64,000 nucleotides of DNA from Anisodus tanguticus. Its lineage: Eukaryota > Streptophyta > Magnoliopsida > Solanales > Solanaceae. The notes below the pieces were generated by a model. The model was not told the DNA's origin and searched no databases. It saw only the letters and a list, made by a program, of their open reading frames with translations. The stretch lies in NCBI GenBank assembly GCA_034509755.1, contig CM067555.1, positions 10,316,142-10,380,141 on the forward strand, given 5' to 3'. Positions 20,104 through 31,671 of this stretch are shown piece by piece. Every line of letters starts with the position of its first letter. Position 1 is the stretch's first letter. A program made the translations under genes and the position numbers.

Positions 20104-22917
20104 TACCTCGAACTATTTGACTTGGAGTCTTATGGTAACTGCGAATCTTGCTTGAGAGGAAAGATGACCAATAAACCACTTTCTGGGAAAGGTGTGCGAG
20201 CCAAGAAGGTGCTTGAGTTGGTCCATACTGATGTATGTGGGCCATTCTCGACTCAAGCTAAAAGAGGCTTCTCATACTTCATCACTTTTACTGACAACTT
20301 CACAAGGTATGGATATGTGTATCTTATGAGACACAAATCCTAGGCTTTTGAGATGTTCAAAGAGTACAGGTCGGAAGTAGAGAAGCAACTTGCAACAAGT
20401 ATCAAGACTCTTTGATCGGATCGAGGAGGTGAATACTTGAGCAAGGATTTTCTAGATTACTTAAAGCTACATGGAGTCCAGTCAGAATGGACACCTCCTG
20501 GAATACCACAGATGAATGGTGTTGCCGAAAGGAGAAACCGAACCTTATTGGATATGGTTCGATCCATGATGAGCTCCTCAGCTCTACCGACATACCTTTG
20601 GGGATATGCAATACAAACCTCTATATATGTTCTGAACAGGGTTCCTTCTAAGTCAGTAGAAAAGACACCCTATGAGATATGGTATGGCAAGAAGCCAGCT
20701 CTTAAACATATGAGACCCTGGGGGTGCCCTGCATATGTTAAGAAGATGCTCATTGACAAGTTGCAATCCAAAAGTGAGAAATGTTACTTCGTGGGGTATC
20801 CAAAGGAAACTAAGGGTTACTACTTCTATCTTCCTGGAGAACATAAGGTCATTGTTTCCAGGAACGCAACTTTCCTTGAAGAAGAATATGTCTACAAGAA
20901 ATATAGTTGCACATAGATAGAACTTGAAGAAATTCAAGAACCACAAGATAACACAGAAGTTGAACCCTTGTCGAATGACCTAAACAAGGATTCAGTGGGA
21001 GTATCTGGTGAACATTGGGTACTTAGAGTACGCCCTTCAGCCAGTTAGAGGGTTGGGAGAGATAGTGTAGAAATGCAAAGCTCTCATACACAATCAATGG
21101 AAGATGATACAATGGTTGTACATCATTCCATTCAGGAAATACATGAAAATGACATTCCTAAAAGCTCTCAAGGTGATGGATTGTCCAACACAAAAAGACC
21201 TTCTCACAATCAGAATGCAACAAACACTGAAACGCAAAATAATCAACTCTGTAGGACCACTAGGACTCATTGTCCGCCTGAAAGACTTAATCTCCTTGTT
21301 GAAACACACAATGAGATAGATATTCCTAATGACGATGAACCTACAACCTACAACGAAACTATGTTAGACATTGATTCGTAGAGATGGCAAGAAGCCATGA
21401 AATCTGAGATGGACTCGATGTACATAAATCAAGTTTGGAACTTGGTTGATTTGCCAACAGAGGTTAGACCCATAGGATGCAAATGGGTCTTCAAGAAGAA
21501 GATTGATGCATATGGCAAGGTACATACTTATAAAGCATGATTGGTGGATAAAGGTTATAATCAACGGCATGAGGTTGATTATGATAAAACCTTTTCACCT
21601 GTTGCTAAGATTAAGTTCATTCGGATTTTGCTTGCAATAGCTGCATATTATGACTATGACATTTGCCAGATGGACGTCAAAACTGCTTTCCTCAATGGTA
21701 ATCTAGTTGAGGAGGTGTGTATGAAACAACCTGAGGGTTTTTCACTTGAGTCCAAACCATATGTTGTATGCAAGCTACAAAAGTACATTTATGGGCTTAA
21801 GCAAGCCTCGAGGAGTTGGAACATTTGCTTCGACAAGGCTATCAAGTCATTTTATTTCGTCAGAAGCAAAGAGGATCCATGTGTTTACAGTAAACGCAAG
21901 GATGTGAGTATTGCCTTCATTATCATATATGTAGATGACATATTAATAATGGGAGACAATAAGACTCTCCTGCAGTCAGTCAATGAGTGGTTGTCCAGTA
22001 CCTTCCTGATGAAGGATTTAGGTGAAGACTGCTACATTATGGGGATTAGGATCTATAGAGATAGACCTAACAGATTATTGGGGTTGTCACAGTCAGTCTA
22101 CATAGACAAAGTGCTTAGACGTTTTTCTATGGAAAATTCCAAGAAAGGCGGTCTACCTATGGGACAAGGCATTAAGTTATCTAAGAAAGATAGTCCTTCT
22201 AATACTATAGAATTTGAACGCATGAAAAGGATCCCATATGCTTCGGCTATAGGATCGATCATTTATGCCATCACCTGTACTAGGCCAGATGTGGCCTTTG
22301 CACTTAGTATGACTTACAAATTCCAGCAGAATCCTGGGGAAGAACACTGGAAGGCAGTCAAGAGTATTCTTAAGTATCTTAGACGAACTAAAGATTACTT
22401 CTTAGTCTATGGTGGGGAAGAAAAGCTAGCTGCTACTGGGTACACTGATGCTAGCTTCCAGACGGATGTTGATGACTACAAATCTCAGCCTGGGTACACG
22501 TTCGTTTTCAATGGTGGAGCAGTAAGTTGGAAAAGTTCCAAACAAGATACAACTACTGATTCGACAACAGAAGCTGAGTACATTGCTGGATCGGAAGCTG
22601 GTAAAGAAGCTGTCGCGATATCTGAGTTCCTGAAGGAACTAGGGGTTGTTCCAAGTGCCACTTGTCCAATAAAGGTTTATTGTGACAACACTGGTGCGAT
22701 TGCGCAAGCTAAGAAACCAAGATCAACTAACAGAAACAAGCATGTACGAAGGAAGTACCACATACTCAGGGAGATGGTGGAGACTGAAGAGATTAGATTA
22801 GACTATGTTCCCACAGACGATAATCTAGCTGACCTATTCACTAAACTATTAAGCTTAGTCAAGCATAATGGTCATTTTGAGAATATGGGCATTAGATATG
22901 TTGGAGATTGGCTCTAG
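20104..22917 (+). pseudogene. E4 integrase, RT and RNase H (one frame with stops)
   Basis: A single reading frame runs from the E5 right edge to the TAG at 22915-22917 with no frameshift that I can find, but with stops at 20341, 20413, 20914, about 21046, 21379 and 21538. Integrase: LVHTDVCGPF (D), a SDRGGEYLS block (D, just after the TGA at 20413), NGVAERRNRT (E). RT: QMDVKTAFLNGNLVEEV, YGLKQASRSWN and an intact YVDDILIM near 21931. RNase H: GYTDASFQ, TDSTTEAEYIAGSEAG, VYCDNTGAIAQAKK, NKHVRRKYHILREMV. From 21541 on the frame is open for 458 codons. Several stops look like CGA to TGA changes, as expected from deamination of methylated C. Confidence 0.9.
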
Positions 22918-22919
22918 GC

Positions 22920-22931
22920 CAAGTGGGAGAT
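22920..22931 (+). promoter_or_regulatory. E4 polypurine tract
   Basis: AAGTGGGAGAT immediately precedes the 3' LTR and follows the RNase H stop by two bases. Confidence 0.85.
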
Positions 22932-23643
22932 TGAAAGTATATTTATGTCCTAGAGACAATCTGTATTAGGACAAATGTACTTTATACACATTCGTATTAA
23001 TATTAATGGAGATTAATATTTTGGCATTTGCAAATTATTGAATTATTAATTGATTGTTTGTAATATTCTATAATATGCATCCCTGGAGGTTACGTTGTTA
23101 TTAATAGTGTGAGATATTAATATTATAACGTAACTCTTAAATAGCCTCGACTAATGATCATCGAGAATGGGATATCGATGATATGTGATAAGTCGACATG
23201 TGGTCTGCATCACATCCTTAGAGGATGTAGTATGTCTCACCTGCTACGAGTAATGGCTACTCGTGATGTACACATGGATACTTTGGAAGTATTGGTATAC
23301 CCTGCTGATATACTGTTTGTTATACTTGTCTAAAGTATGATCAGCGTGTGGGAGATAGAAGTCCTTAGACTTGAGGTCAATACGCGCATTGTCTACAAAG
23401 TAATATACTTTGATCCCGTTCTAAGCTCAAATGCTTTATAGGTTGAGATACGGCTTGTATTAGGTACACTATAATGTGGATTAAAGGTGGTAGTTGAGCC
23501 AAGATTAGGATTCATTCCTCAAATGTATATTCGAGAGAACACTCGGATTCTCAGTGATATTAGGTTGACTAAGTCGTTGGCCAACGCAATAGACGTATTT
23601 AGAATATGGTCTAGTTGTCAACTAATATAGATGAGATATAATG
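22932..23643 (+). repeat. E4 3' LTR (about 712 bp)
   Basis: Begins TGAAAGTATATTTATGTCC. Similarity with the left copy ends at ATGAGATATAATG; the next five bases, ATTAA, match the five before the left copy. Confidence 0.85.
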
Positions 23644-23648
23644 ATTAA

Positions 23649-24266
23649 GCTATTTGGATAGACACTTGACAAATCCTAAGCTTGATCGGGTGTGTCGTGA
23701 ATGAAAGGATTTTATCTTACCACATAAAGGTTAAGTTTACTGGATCCGCGTAAACGTACTTCACATATTGAGTTCGTCTTGCGGCGCCGTCTAGGAGTTC
23801 CGCGTAGACCTTAATTTGATTTATGTCGATATGAGAAGGCATGTAGGGTCACACTATGGCGATTGTCCGTTCGATCTAAGGATGTATTGAGAGAGTAATC
23901 AAATGTTCGATTTAGAATCGAGATATTTAAATGAATAATGATTATTTTAATTAAGTCGAAATTGGATTTTGAATTTAATTAAGAATGCGCAGAAAATAAA
24001 TCGAGACAATGTAGGAGCACGTCGAGCGCCCCGGCGTCCTACCCTATGGATATTGTTAGTTAGAAAGGTTTCTATGAATGCTTGAGTATATTAGAATCAT
24101 AATCCTTCCTTTATATAGTAGAGTGAATAGACATAATTTTTCACATAGGGACAAGAAAAGATAAAAGGAATCGAACTGCATCTTCATATTTGAAAACTTA
24201 GTGAGTGGGAGGATTCTTTTTGTTCCTTATAATAAACCCCTTCTATGATATAAATAAACTAAAAAT
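23649..24266. other. No gene seen
   Basis: Sequence to the right of E4, containing a CpG-rich patch (GCGGCGCCGTCTAGGAG near 23783). It may be more of the E4 LTR in an unrecombined form, or unrelated flank. No coding signal. Confidence 0.4.
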
Positions 24267-24268
24267 TA

Positions 24269-24498
24269 TCCTTGAGTCCCAATTTAAATATCTTAGTTTG
24301 ACTTGATACGAAATTTAAGAGATAAAGGAAGACTTTTGACTTTTGAATCTTGTGATCTTAAATTAAAGATGTGTGAGATTTTTTAAATCTTGTGGTCTTA
24401 AACTTCCCTGGAATTGGAAAACTTACTAAATATAGAAAATATACTATTTTTGAGACAGACCAAAAAAAATTAAGACACTTAAATTGGGACAAAGGGAG
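24269..24498. mobile_element. Stowaway-like MITE 1 (230 bp)
   Basis: Imperfect terminal inverted repeats: the left end reads GAGTCCCAATTTAAATATCT, the right end read inward is CTCCCTTTGTCCCAATTTAA. TA flanks both sides (24267-24268 and 24499-24500). The CTCCCT..GTCCCAATTTA terminal repeat and TA duplication are typical of plant Tc1/mariner MITEs. No coding capacity. Confidence 0.75.
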
Positions 24499-24574
24499 TA
24501 TATGTTATACTCTGGCTTATTAGTTGACATAAGCATGTGAAGGACTTAACCCCTAATTAGTTGAAAAAATTATA

Positions 24575-24832
24575 CTACCTCTGTCCCAATTTATGTAATA
24601 TTTTTCGCTTTTCGAAATTCAAACTGAATAAACTTTGACCAACATTTTAAGATGCATTTTTTTTACCAAATTAATATGAGAGAAGTTGCAACTTATAGAA
24701 CATTCATGTAGTTTTTAAATATATAAATTTTAATTTTAAGACATTGTGTTAATCTAATCCAATTTCACTTCAAAGTTTAGTCAAATTGACTCTCGAAAAA
24801 TGAAAAGTATCACATAAATTGAGATGGTGGAG
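24575..24832. mobile_element. Stowaway-like MITE 2 (258 bp)
   Basis: Left end CTACCTCTGTCCCAATTTAT; right end read inward CTCCACCATCTCAATTTATG; TA on both sides (24573-24574, 24833-24834). Same terminal-repeat family as MITE 1, 76 bp away, but a different subfamily (the repeat continues ATGT instead of AAGT). No coding capacity. Confidence 0.8.
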
Positions 24833-25074
24833 TACATTATTCTATCCCGAAATTGTTTATATCACAATTGTAATATTATTTTTATACCACATTCTATGTA
24901 GGAAAATAATTACGAGATAAAACAACAAAATGACACATTTGCTCTTCTCCACAGCTTTTCTCCCAAAGTTTTTTTTTTAAAACAGGTTAAAATTGAAAAT
25001 AAAAATTAATGTCAGTTTAAACCAAATATATGATTTATATTATACTCCGTATATCTTTTTAGTTCAATAAATAA

Positions 25075-25170
25075 AACATCTACCAATAAAAATATATCCA
25101 CTAAATAATTCTATTAATATTTAATCCCCGTATTATAATCCCGTATAATTTATTTCCAACCAAACGACCC
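25075..25170. repeat. Possible MITE end
   Basis: The stretch ends CCAACCAAACGACCC (25156-25170); its complement starts GGGTCGTTTGGTTGG, the outer end of a common plant MITE type. The matching opposite terminus was not found, so this is a fragment at best. Confidence 0.35.
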
Positions 25171-26639
25171 ATTAAGAATGCTCTTTCTCCACATTGTTAA
25201 GCATTTATCATAATTTATTGGAAAAGGAAGTCAATATAAGCTTGGGAGGGCAAAACTAGAGCATAAAAAATGACTGGCCCATTTTATTAACTCAGTCTAT
25301 TTGACCCGTTGGATTATGCTCATCTAAAAGTTGGACAAATATATAACTCAAGTTGACCAATGAGAATTCTTGTCAAAATAGTTTTAATTTATTTAAAATG
25401 TATCTTATATAAAATCATAATAGAGAAAAATAAAGTTTTATTAGGTAATTAAGCAAATTATAAGAAAATAAACAAACAAAAACTAAATTAAAACTTGGTT
25501 ATTGACGGTTTGAGTTATGATCCTTTATTTAGTTTATCTTGACTCAACCCACCATTTATAAACTTATCTCATTTTGATCGGTCTAAATTTAGCTCAAGCA
25601 ACTTAGCATTTTGACACTCACTTTAGGACAAAGACTAACATTATTATGCTAGAGCTATGTAGATGGCAACCTATTTACTAGAATAACTCCTCTCTGATGA
25701 TTATTAGCACAGTACATTTGATTTACTATAATGAAGCATTACAACATGTCGAGGTATTCAATACGACCACACATCTGCTGAGCTGGACGAAAATAATCAA
25801 GCAAAGAGGCTTACTCTCTAAGAAAAGCGCTTATTTACCCGTTTAATTTGCTCAGATATTATTTCGCCATAACTTTTTTTTAATCGAATCCGTTAGGCGG
25901 GTGCTTAAGGCTAGTTTTTATTACTAATAAATAAAAGTGAATTTCAATGAGAAGAGTACAAGCGAGGGGGCTACGCCTTATCTTACTAATCCTAATGAGG
26001 TAACAAACCTCTACTAATTAACAACCTTGCCAAGGTCTTTTGCTTTCTTTTTCTTTTCTTTCCATTTCTTTTAAAAAATCATGATTTTCTTTTGACACAA
26101 TATTATTGAAGTCAAGAGCATTGCATCTAATGATTGCTTGCTTGTTCAACTACCAAAATTTATTGACTTTATGTTAAACATTATAAGAAATAAGCCGTAG
26201 AATGTCAAAAACTCAAAAACTCAAAAATAAAAAAGCTAAAGAAAAAATTAGAAATTTATTGATAGTTAACAATACTATATTGCCGGCTTTGGCTTCTATC
26301 AAAGGCATAAACACTTGAAGGTCCACTGGAATATCCAAGAAGCTCAACTTGATCACAGTTTAACAATAAATATCAAAAGTTGACACATTAAGCTTACGTG
26401 TTAATTAGACAGAACGTCTTAATTAACTAAAACTGAAGTATCTCAGAGTTTGGTGAAACAGATGAATCAAAGTCGTCAGTTATTTTCTAGCTATTTTCCT
26501 GATAAAATCCGTTTTGGCTCATTTTAGTTGTCCCCAACTGCTATTGTTGTCATCTTTGACCATCACTACAGAAGTTTATATAGATGAAAGTCTAACACCA
26601 AAAACCTGGTAGTTTCCTCACAGCAAAGATATGTCGGCA
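25171..26639. other. No gene seen
   Basis: AT-rich intergenic sequence with no open frame of interest on either strand. A C/T-rich patch lies near 26040-26100. No complete element boundaries recognised. Confidence 0.5.
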
Positions 26640-26870
26640 TGGAAATGAGAATTAATTAATATGGATTTTGTGGTAGGTCTACCTTGCATTTATTGGAAGT
26701 ATGACTAGATTAGATGATTGTAGATTGACTTACAAAATCGGCACACTTCCCACTGGTCAAGACAACCAACACAGAAGCTCAATATATATGCACGATCGTT
26801 ATGGCGATATTTGGGCCAATTACTCGATGTGTTATGGGAATAAATTATTCTAGAGAAAAATGTGTTCATA
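26640..26870 (+). pseudogene. Ty3/gypsy integrase fragment
   Basis: The plus-strand text at 26661-26680 reads MDFVVGLP, the start of the gypsy integrase core, and after frame changes and stops it continues with blocks resembling LTKSAHF, VKTT and then VMAIFGPITRCVMGI. Only about 70 codons remain, in several frames, with no LTR or RT nearby. It is cut on the right by copia element E7 (TSD AAAGC at 26871-26875). Confidence 0.6.
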
Positions 26871-26875
26871 AAAGC

Positions 26876-27170
26876 TGAAAGAAATAATCTCTTGATTATT
26901 TTCATTAATTGAAAGACTATTTATACAAGTTACATATTTTCATAATAGGAGAATCTAATTCCTATTCTACTCCTAAAACTTTATTCTACTTGGATTACAT
27001 TTATGGTAATACAATTATTATGGTAAGTGCACAATACTAATTACATTACAATATTACCTGAACTAGGAGACTAAATATTACCTAAACTACACGGTACAAT
27101 AGGGGAAAATCTGAGAGCCACGAGAGCCAAATATACACAATAAACACATGTATATTGTGTATATTTAACA
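26876..27170 (-). repeat. E7 3' LTR (295 bp)
   Basis: Read on the plus strand it runs from TGAAAGAAATAATC to TGTATATTTAACA. It carries two segments missing from the other LTR (a few bases around 27006-27020, and about 16-19 bp around 27127-27145). Confidence 0.92.
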
Positions 27171-27776
27171 CACCCCTGCAGTCATAGCGGGCGGTCTTCG
27201 AACGCTAAGACTGTCCCTAAAATCTTCAAAAAGGACCGAGGGAAGACCCTTTGTAAAGATGTCGGCAATTTGATATCTCGACGGGACATGGCATACGCGG
27301 ACTTGACCACGAGCAACCTTTTCACGAACAAAGTGAATGTCCATTTCGATATGCTTAGTGCGTTGGTGCTGAACCGGATTACCAGAAAGGTAGATGGCAC
27401 TAATATTATCGCAATAAACCAATGTTGCCTTCTGAATGGGACAATAAAGCTTTACAAGAAAATTACGTAACCAACATGATTCCGAGACCATATTAGCTAC
27501 CCATCGTTATTCAGCCTCAGCACTTGACCGGGATAGAGTTGACTGACGCTTTGAAGACCAGGAGACCAAGTTGTTGCCAAGAAACATACAATAGCCTGAC
27601 GTCGACCGTCTGGTGTCGGGACAGCCACCCCAATCAGCATCTGTATACGAGACAAGTGTGGACGTCGAAGAAGGATATAAATGCAGACCATAATCAAGTG
27701 TACCTTGAATATACCGAATGATGCGTTTGAGTGCATTCATGTGCTCAATTCTGGGATCATGCATGAACAAACACAC
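27165..27776 (-). pseudogene. E7 RNase H
   Basis: Minus-strand frame with FMHDPRIEHMNALKRIIRYI, TDADWGGC and LSRSSAEAE, then an in-frame TAA (just before 27491) where relatives have Tyr, then VSESCWLRNFLVKL, YCDNISAIYLSGNPVQHQ and HIEMDIHFVREKVARG to a stop inside the LTR. The DED residues are all kept. A one-base shift joins it to the RT at about 27770. Confidence 0.88.
27171..27179 (-). promoter_or_regulatory. E7 polypurine tract
   Basis: On the minus strand GCAGGGGTG abuts the start of the 3' LTR (TGTTAAATA). Confidence 0.75.
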
Positions 27777-28699
27777 TTGTTGGACGCATATGTAATATCC
27801 GGTCTCGTAAAGGTAAGATACTGAAGGGCCCGTGCAAGACTGCGATAGTGGGTCGGATCCTCGTAGGGTATGCCGGCCGCGGCACTTAGCTTGGGCTTAG
27901 TATCAACTGGAGTGAAAGTGGACCTACAAGATGACATCCCCGCCCTCTCGATGATCTCAGTTGCATACTTCCGTTGAGATAAGAACAACCTATCAGAATG
28001 TCGAGTGACAGCAATCCCCAAAAAGTAGCTCAAGGCCCCCAAGTATTTCATAACAAACTCAGAACTGAGCAGTGTCATGATAGACTGGCGCAAGGCATCG
28101 GAAGAGGCTGTCAAAATAATATCATCCACATATAATAGGATATAGGCCACGGATGAACCACGACGGTAGATGAATAATGAATTATCCGATCTGCTGTGGG
28201 TGAACCCAATAGTCGAAACATAGTCTGCAAACCGAGTATACCAGGCTCGTGGAGACTGCTTAAGTCCATATAAGGACTTTTTCAACAAACAGACATGATG
28301 AGGATGGTTGGGATCCCTGAATCCCAACGATTGATGCATATAGACTGTTTCCTAGAGATCACCATGTAGGAAAGCATTCTTGACATCCAACTGATGAATA
28401 GGCCATGCCTTCGAAAGAGCCAAGTTAAGCACAGTGCGAATGGTAGCCGGCTTAACCGCCGGACTAAACGTCCCACCACAATCAACACCAACCTGTTGAG
28501 TCTTCCCATCACCCATAAGCCGCGCCTTATGTCGGGCAAATGAACCATCTGAATTTTCTTTATGAGCAAAAATCCACATAAACCTAAAAATATTAATACC
28601 AGATGGACGGGGCACCAACTCCCACGTCTTATTATCAATAAAAGCTTTATATTCATCGGTCATAGAATTTTTCCAATTCGGGTCATTTAATGCAGACAC
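27737..28699 (-). pseudogene. E7 reverse transcriptase
   Basis: LNDPNWKNSMTDEYKAFI, KTWELVPRPSGINIFRFM, QLDVKNAFLHGDL, then an in-frame TAG (28352-28354) in place of Lys, then the same frame continues with ETVYMHQSLGFRD, SLYGLKQSPRAWY and an intact YVDDIILT. The TAA before 28699 is also in frame with the upstream integrase/linker. Confidence 0.88.
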
Positions 28700-28705
28700 G
28701 TGATT

Positions 28706-29940
28706 TTAGGGTAAGGGTGATTTAAGAACATTAGAATGTAAATTAAAATGTCTTTTAGGTGTAAAAATTCCCCGTTGACTACAGGTGACTAGTCCATGGC
28801 TCGGGGCAGAGGCGGGGGGATTTTGGGAATTTACGGGACTCGGGACGGATTGGCCAGCAGGCAGTGGGCCTGTTGGCCCAGAACGAGAAGTGAAACCGAG
28901 AACTGGGCCACTACTGGACCCAGAAACAGTGCCTAGAAATGGGCAGAACGGATGGCTCAATTGCTGACCCAGAATTGAAGACGACACGGTGTCGGGAGTA
29001 CTAGCGGGTAGTGGGCCCGCTGGAGAATTTTGGGTGTGGGATACGTCCGAAAAATGGTGAATAATATACGGGGATATACTATCATCCATAAAATTATACG
29101 AACTAGGCACGAGAGTATTAACTTTAGCGAATGGAAATTGAGTTTCATCAAAAATTACATGGCGATTAATGATGATTTTATTGGAGGATAAATCAAAGAA
29201 TTTGTAACCACGATGATTAGACGGAAAACCCAAAAACACACACGGAGTAGACCGGCCCTGAAGTTTGTTAATTGTGGTGGAGGGAAATAACGGATAACAC
29301 AAGCACCCAAAGACCCGAAGATGAGAATAATAAGGAGTTTTATTATATAAAATTTGAAGAGGGGAAGAATATGTCAGACTTTTTTGGAAGGAATAATGTT
29401 AAGGAGATATGTAGCCATTTGAAGAGCATGATGCCAAAAATATGGGGGTATGGAAGCGTGAATTAATAGAGTTCGGACAATGTTATTTATGGAACGAATT
29501 TTGCGTTCGGCTTTCCCATTTTGTGAAGACGTATGAGGACAATAGAAACAAAAATTGATCTCATTATTAGCACAGAATTCCCGAAACACCCCATTGTCCT
29601 ATTCTTTGCCATTATCACACTGAATATTTTTTATTTCTCGTTCGAATTGGGTTCTAACGAATGCTCTAAATTTCAAGAAGATGGAATATACTTGAGATTT
29701 TTTCGCTATTGGAAATGTCCATAAAAACTTAGAGTAATCATCCAAAAACAGAACATAATACCGATGACCCAAAGAACTAAGAACAGGAGATGTCCATAAG
29801 TCGCTATGAATAATATCAAATGACATTAGAGTATGAGATTTTGAGTTTACAAATGGCAACTTAACAATTTTTCCTAGAGAACAAGACTGACAATTTGGAG
29901 TACTATTTGTACCCTTACATGAAATAAAACTATTTTTATA
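28706..29940 (-). pseudogene. E7 integrase and Pro/Ser-rich linker
   Basis: FDIIHSDLWTSPVL (D), IQCDNGKE (D) followed by an in-frame TAG (29599-29601), QNGKAERKIRSINN (E), then a one-base change in an A run near 29380 shifts the frame, and VFGCLCYPLFPS, PCVFLGFPSNHRGY and RHVIFDETQFPFAK follow. A Pro/Ser/Gly-rich linker ends at 28706. Confidence 0.87.
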
Positions 29941-30391
29941 TTAGGACGACAAAATAGATGATCCAGGATGACCAAGACGAGCATGGCACAAGGAATGAGA
30001 AATGGCTGCAAATGCGGTTGGCAGGGCTGGACTCGATGGACCGGGACTGGGTGTGATAGGATAAAGATCTCCCCTACTATCACACCTCATGAGAGGACTC
30101 CCCGTCTTGAAATCCTTCACTGAGAAACCAAATGGATCAAATTCAATAGAAACGGAATTGTTAGTACTGAATTTATGGATAGAGACTAAGTTTTTAATCA
30201 ATTTGGGGCGTGTAGGGTGTTTTTCAAGGTAAGAGGTGGATGAGGGGAGACAATATTTTATGACCATAAGCACGAATTGGAACAGAATTATCATTACCAA
30301 CAATTATACCACGAGGGTTGCTCAAATTGGAATAAGACGAGAGAGTACCTGAATCGGATGTCATGTGGGTAGTGGCACCGGTGTCCATATA
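29941..30391 (-). pseudogene. E7 protease and gag-pre-integrase
   Basis: The protease signature YMDTGATTHMT begins right after a TGA at about 30389 where relatives have Trp. VEFDPFGFSVKDFKTG-type text (IEFDPFGFSVKDFKTGS) and CHARLGHPG follow, with a frame change near 30240-30300. Confidence 0.85.
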
Positions 30392-31509
30392 TCAATTCGG
30401 GTCCGGTTGAGTCAAACCAAGTGTGTGCATCGCGACCTCAATATCGGTCTGAGTGGGGCCTGCTGCGTGGTTGGCTTGCGAAGGCCGGGGTCCAAGAATT
30501 CCTGCGGGCTGTCCTGGGCCGTAACTGCTGGAACTGGAATTAATGGGCCAGTGGGTCGTCGAGGCTGCTGGGAAGCCCACTGGCCAGATGCTGGAAATTG
30601 TTGTGGAGTTAGGCCGTAGGGCCACTGTCCAAGCCCATGGCCCAGAGGCCCAAGGCTGAGACCAGTGGGTCGGTGGCCCACTGTAATCGGGATGGGATCC
30701 ACCGCCACTATTTTGGCCACCGCTGCTGCTGCCGGAGCCTCCGTGTTTTCCCCCGCGATTTTTCCCATTATTTTTCCGGCAATTCTTGTTGCCCCCGTGA
30801 GATCGGTTTTGGTTCGAATTGTCACCAAAATTTTGAGGACTATTAGAGGAAGTCATCATGACCACGGGACTAGCATTAGTAGCCGCCTTTTTAGCCAAAC
30901 CGACTTCTTCCAAGGTAAGCATGGATCGGGCTTGATAGAACCCTGGAAGAGGATTACTTTGACGAAAGAGAGATCCAACACCACTATAGGCCTCGGATAG
31001 GCCAGCAATCATCTGTAAAACAAGATGATCTTCACTAACTGGCGCACCAACGTTGCGGAGTTGGTCCGCCAATTCCTTCAACCTTTTGCAATATGCTAAA
31101 ACGTTCGGGAAATTTTCCATGTTGACGTGGGAAAAATCCTGTTCAAGGGTAACAGCTCTGGAATTTTGATTATCCTGGAATATGTCACGCAGTCTATCCC
31201 ATGCAGCCATCGCCGTAGCGTTTGGCTCAATAATCGTCTGCAATAGGTCGGTAGAGATAGTAGAATAAATCCACTGAAGGACGGTGGCATCAAGTGTTGT
31301 CCATAACTTAGGATCATCCTCGCGTTTAGGCACCTCAATATCATCAGGAGCCGCGGAGATTATGTGATGGATGACTTGGTGCGAACGAGCGTGAATTTTG
31401 AACAACTCGGCCCACGTCGCGTAGTGGACGTTTTCTATTTCAAGAATTAAAGGATATGATTGTTGATGTTAGAAACAACACGGGCAGGGTGAAACGTGTT
31501 CTTTGACAT
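30392..31509 (-). pseudogene. E7 gag
   Basis: Starts at the ATG at 31509 (MSKNTFHPAR), the same FHPA opening as E1 and E3. A one-base shift near 31452 breaks it, after which an open frame of 337 codons covers WAELFKIHARSHQVIHH, VLQWIYSTISTDLLQTI, DIFQDNQNSRAV and LEEVGLAKKA, then an Asn/Gly/Ser/Pro-rich tail ending at the stop before the protease. No CCHC zinc knuckle is seen, as in E1 and E3. Confidence 0.87.
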
Positions 31510-31659
31510 CTACATAACGAAAGAACAATAGGTGATAGAGGAATTTGGAAGAGAGATTTGGAGAGCGGAAACAAGAAAAAATTGGTAAACCCGAGAAGGA
31601 GGGTCAGTCTTGGCCGAGAAAACAAGAATTTTTGGGAGAAATTTTTTGTTTGACCTGGA

Positions 31660-31671
31660 CTTCTGATACCA
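31660..31671 (-). promoter_or_regulatory. E7 primer-binding site
   Basis: On the minus strand TGGTATCAGAAG abuts the 5' LTR; it is the initiator tRNA-Met site with a small 3' change. Confidence 0.87.

Larger units (their letters stand above)
13829..23643 (+). mobile_element. E4: Ty1/copia element split by a hAT transposon
   Basis: Two LTR copies (13829-14543, 22932-23643; about 96% identical by eye, ignoring a 3-bp indel) flank gag, protease, integrase, RT and RNase H of a copia lineage different from E1, E3 and E7. The interior is interrupted at 16644-20095 by hAT element E5; without it the element would be about 6.4 kb. ATTAA precedes the left LTR (13824-13828) and follows the right one (23644-23648), a candidate TSD. 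The right LTR edge is the point where the two copies diverge; it does not end in CA and no tRNA primer site follows the left copy, so the outer limit is less certain than for E1 or E3. Confidence 0.88.

Noticed and set aside
24575..24832. Short hairpin considered as a microRNA gene
   Set aside because: The inverted ends are those of a Stowaway-type MITE with TA duplications; without small-RNA data a miRNA call is not supported.
30365..31000. Plus-strand open frames across E7 gag
   Set aside because: Shadows of the minus-strand gag ORF and its low-complexity tail.
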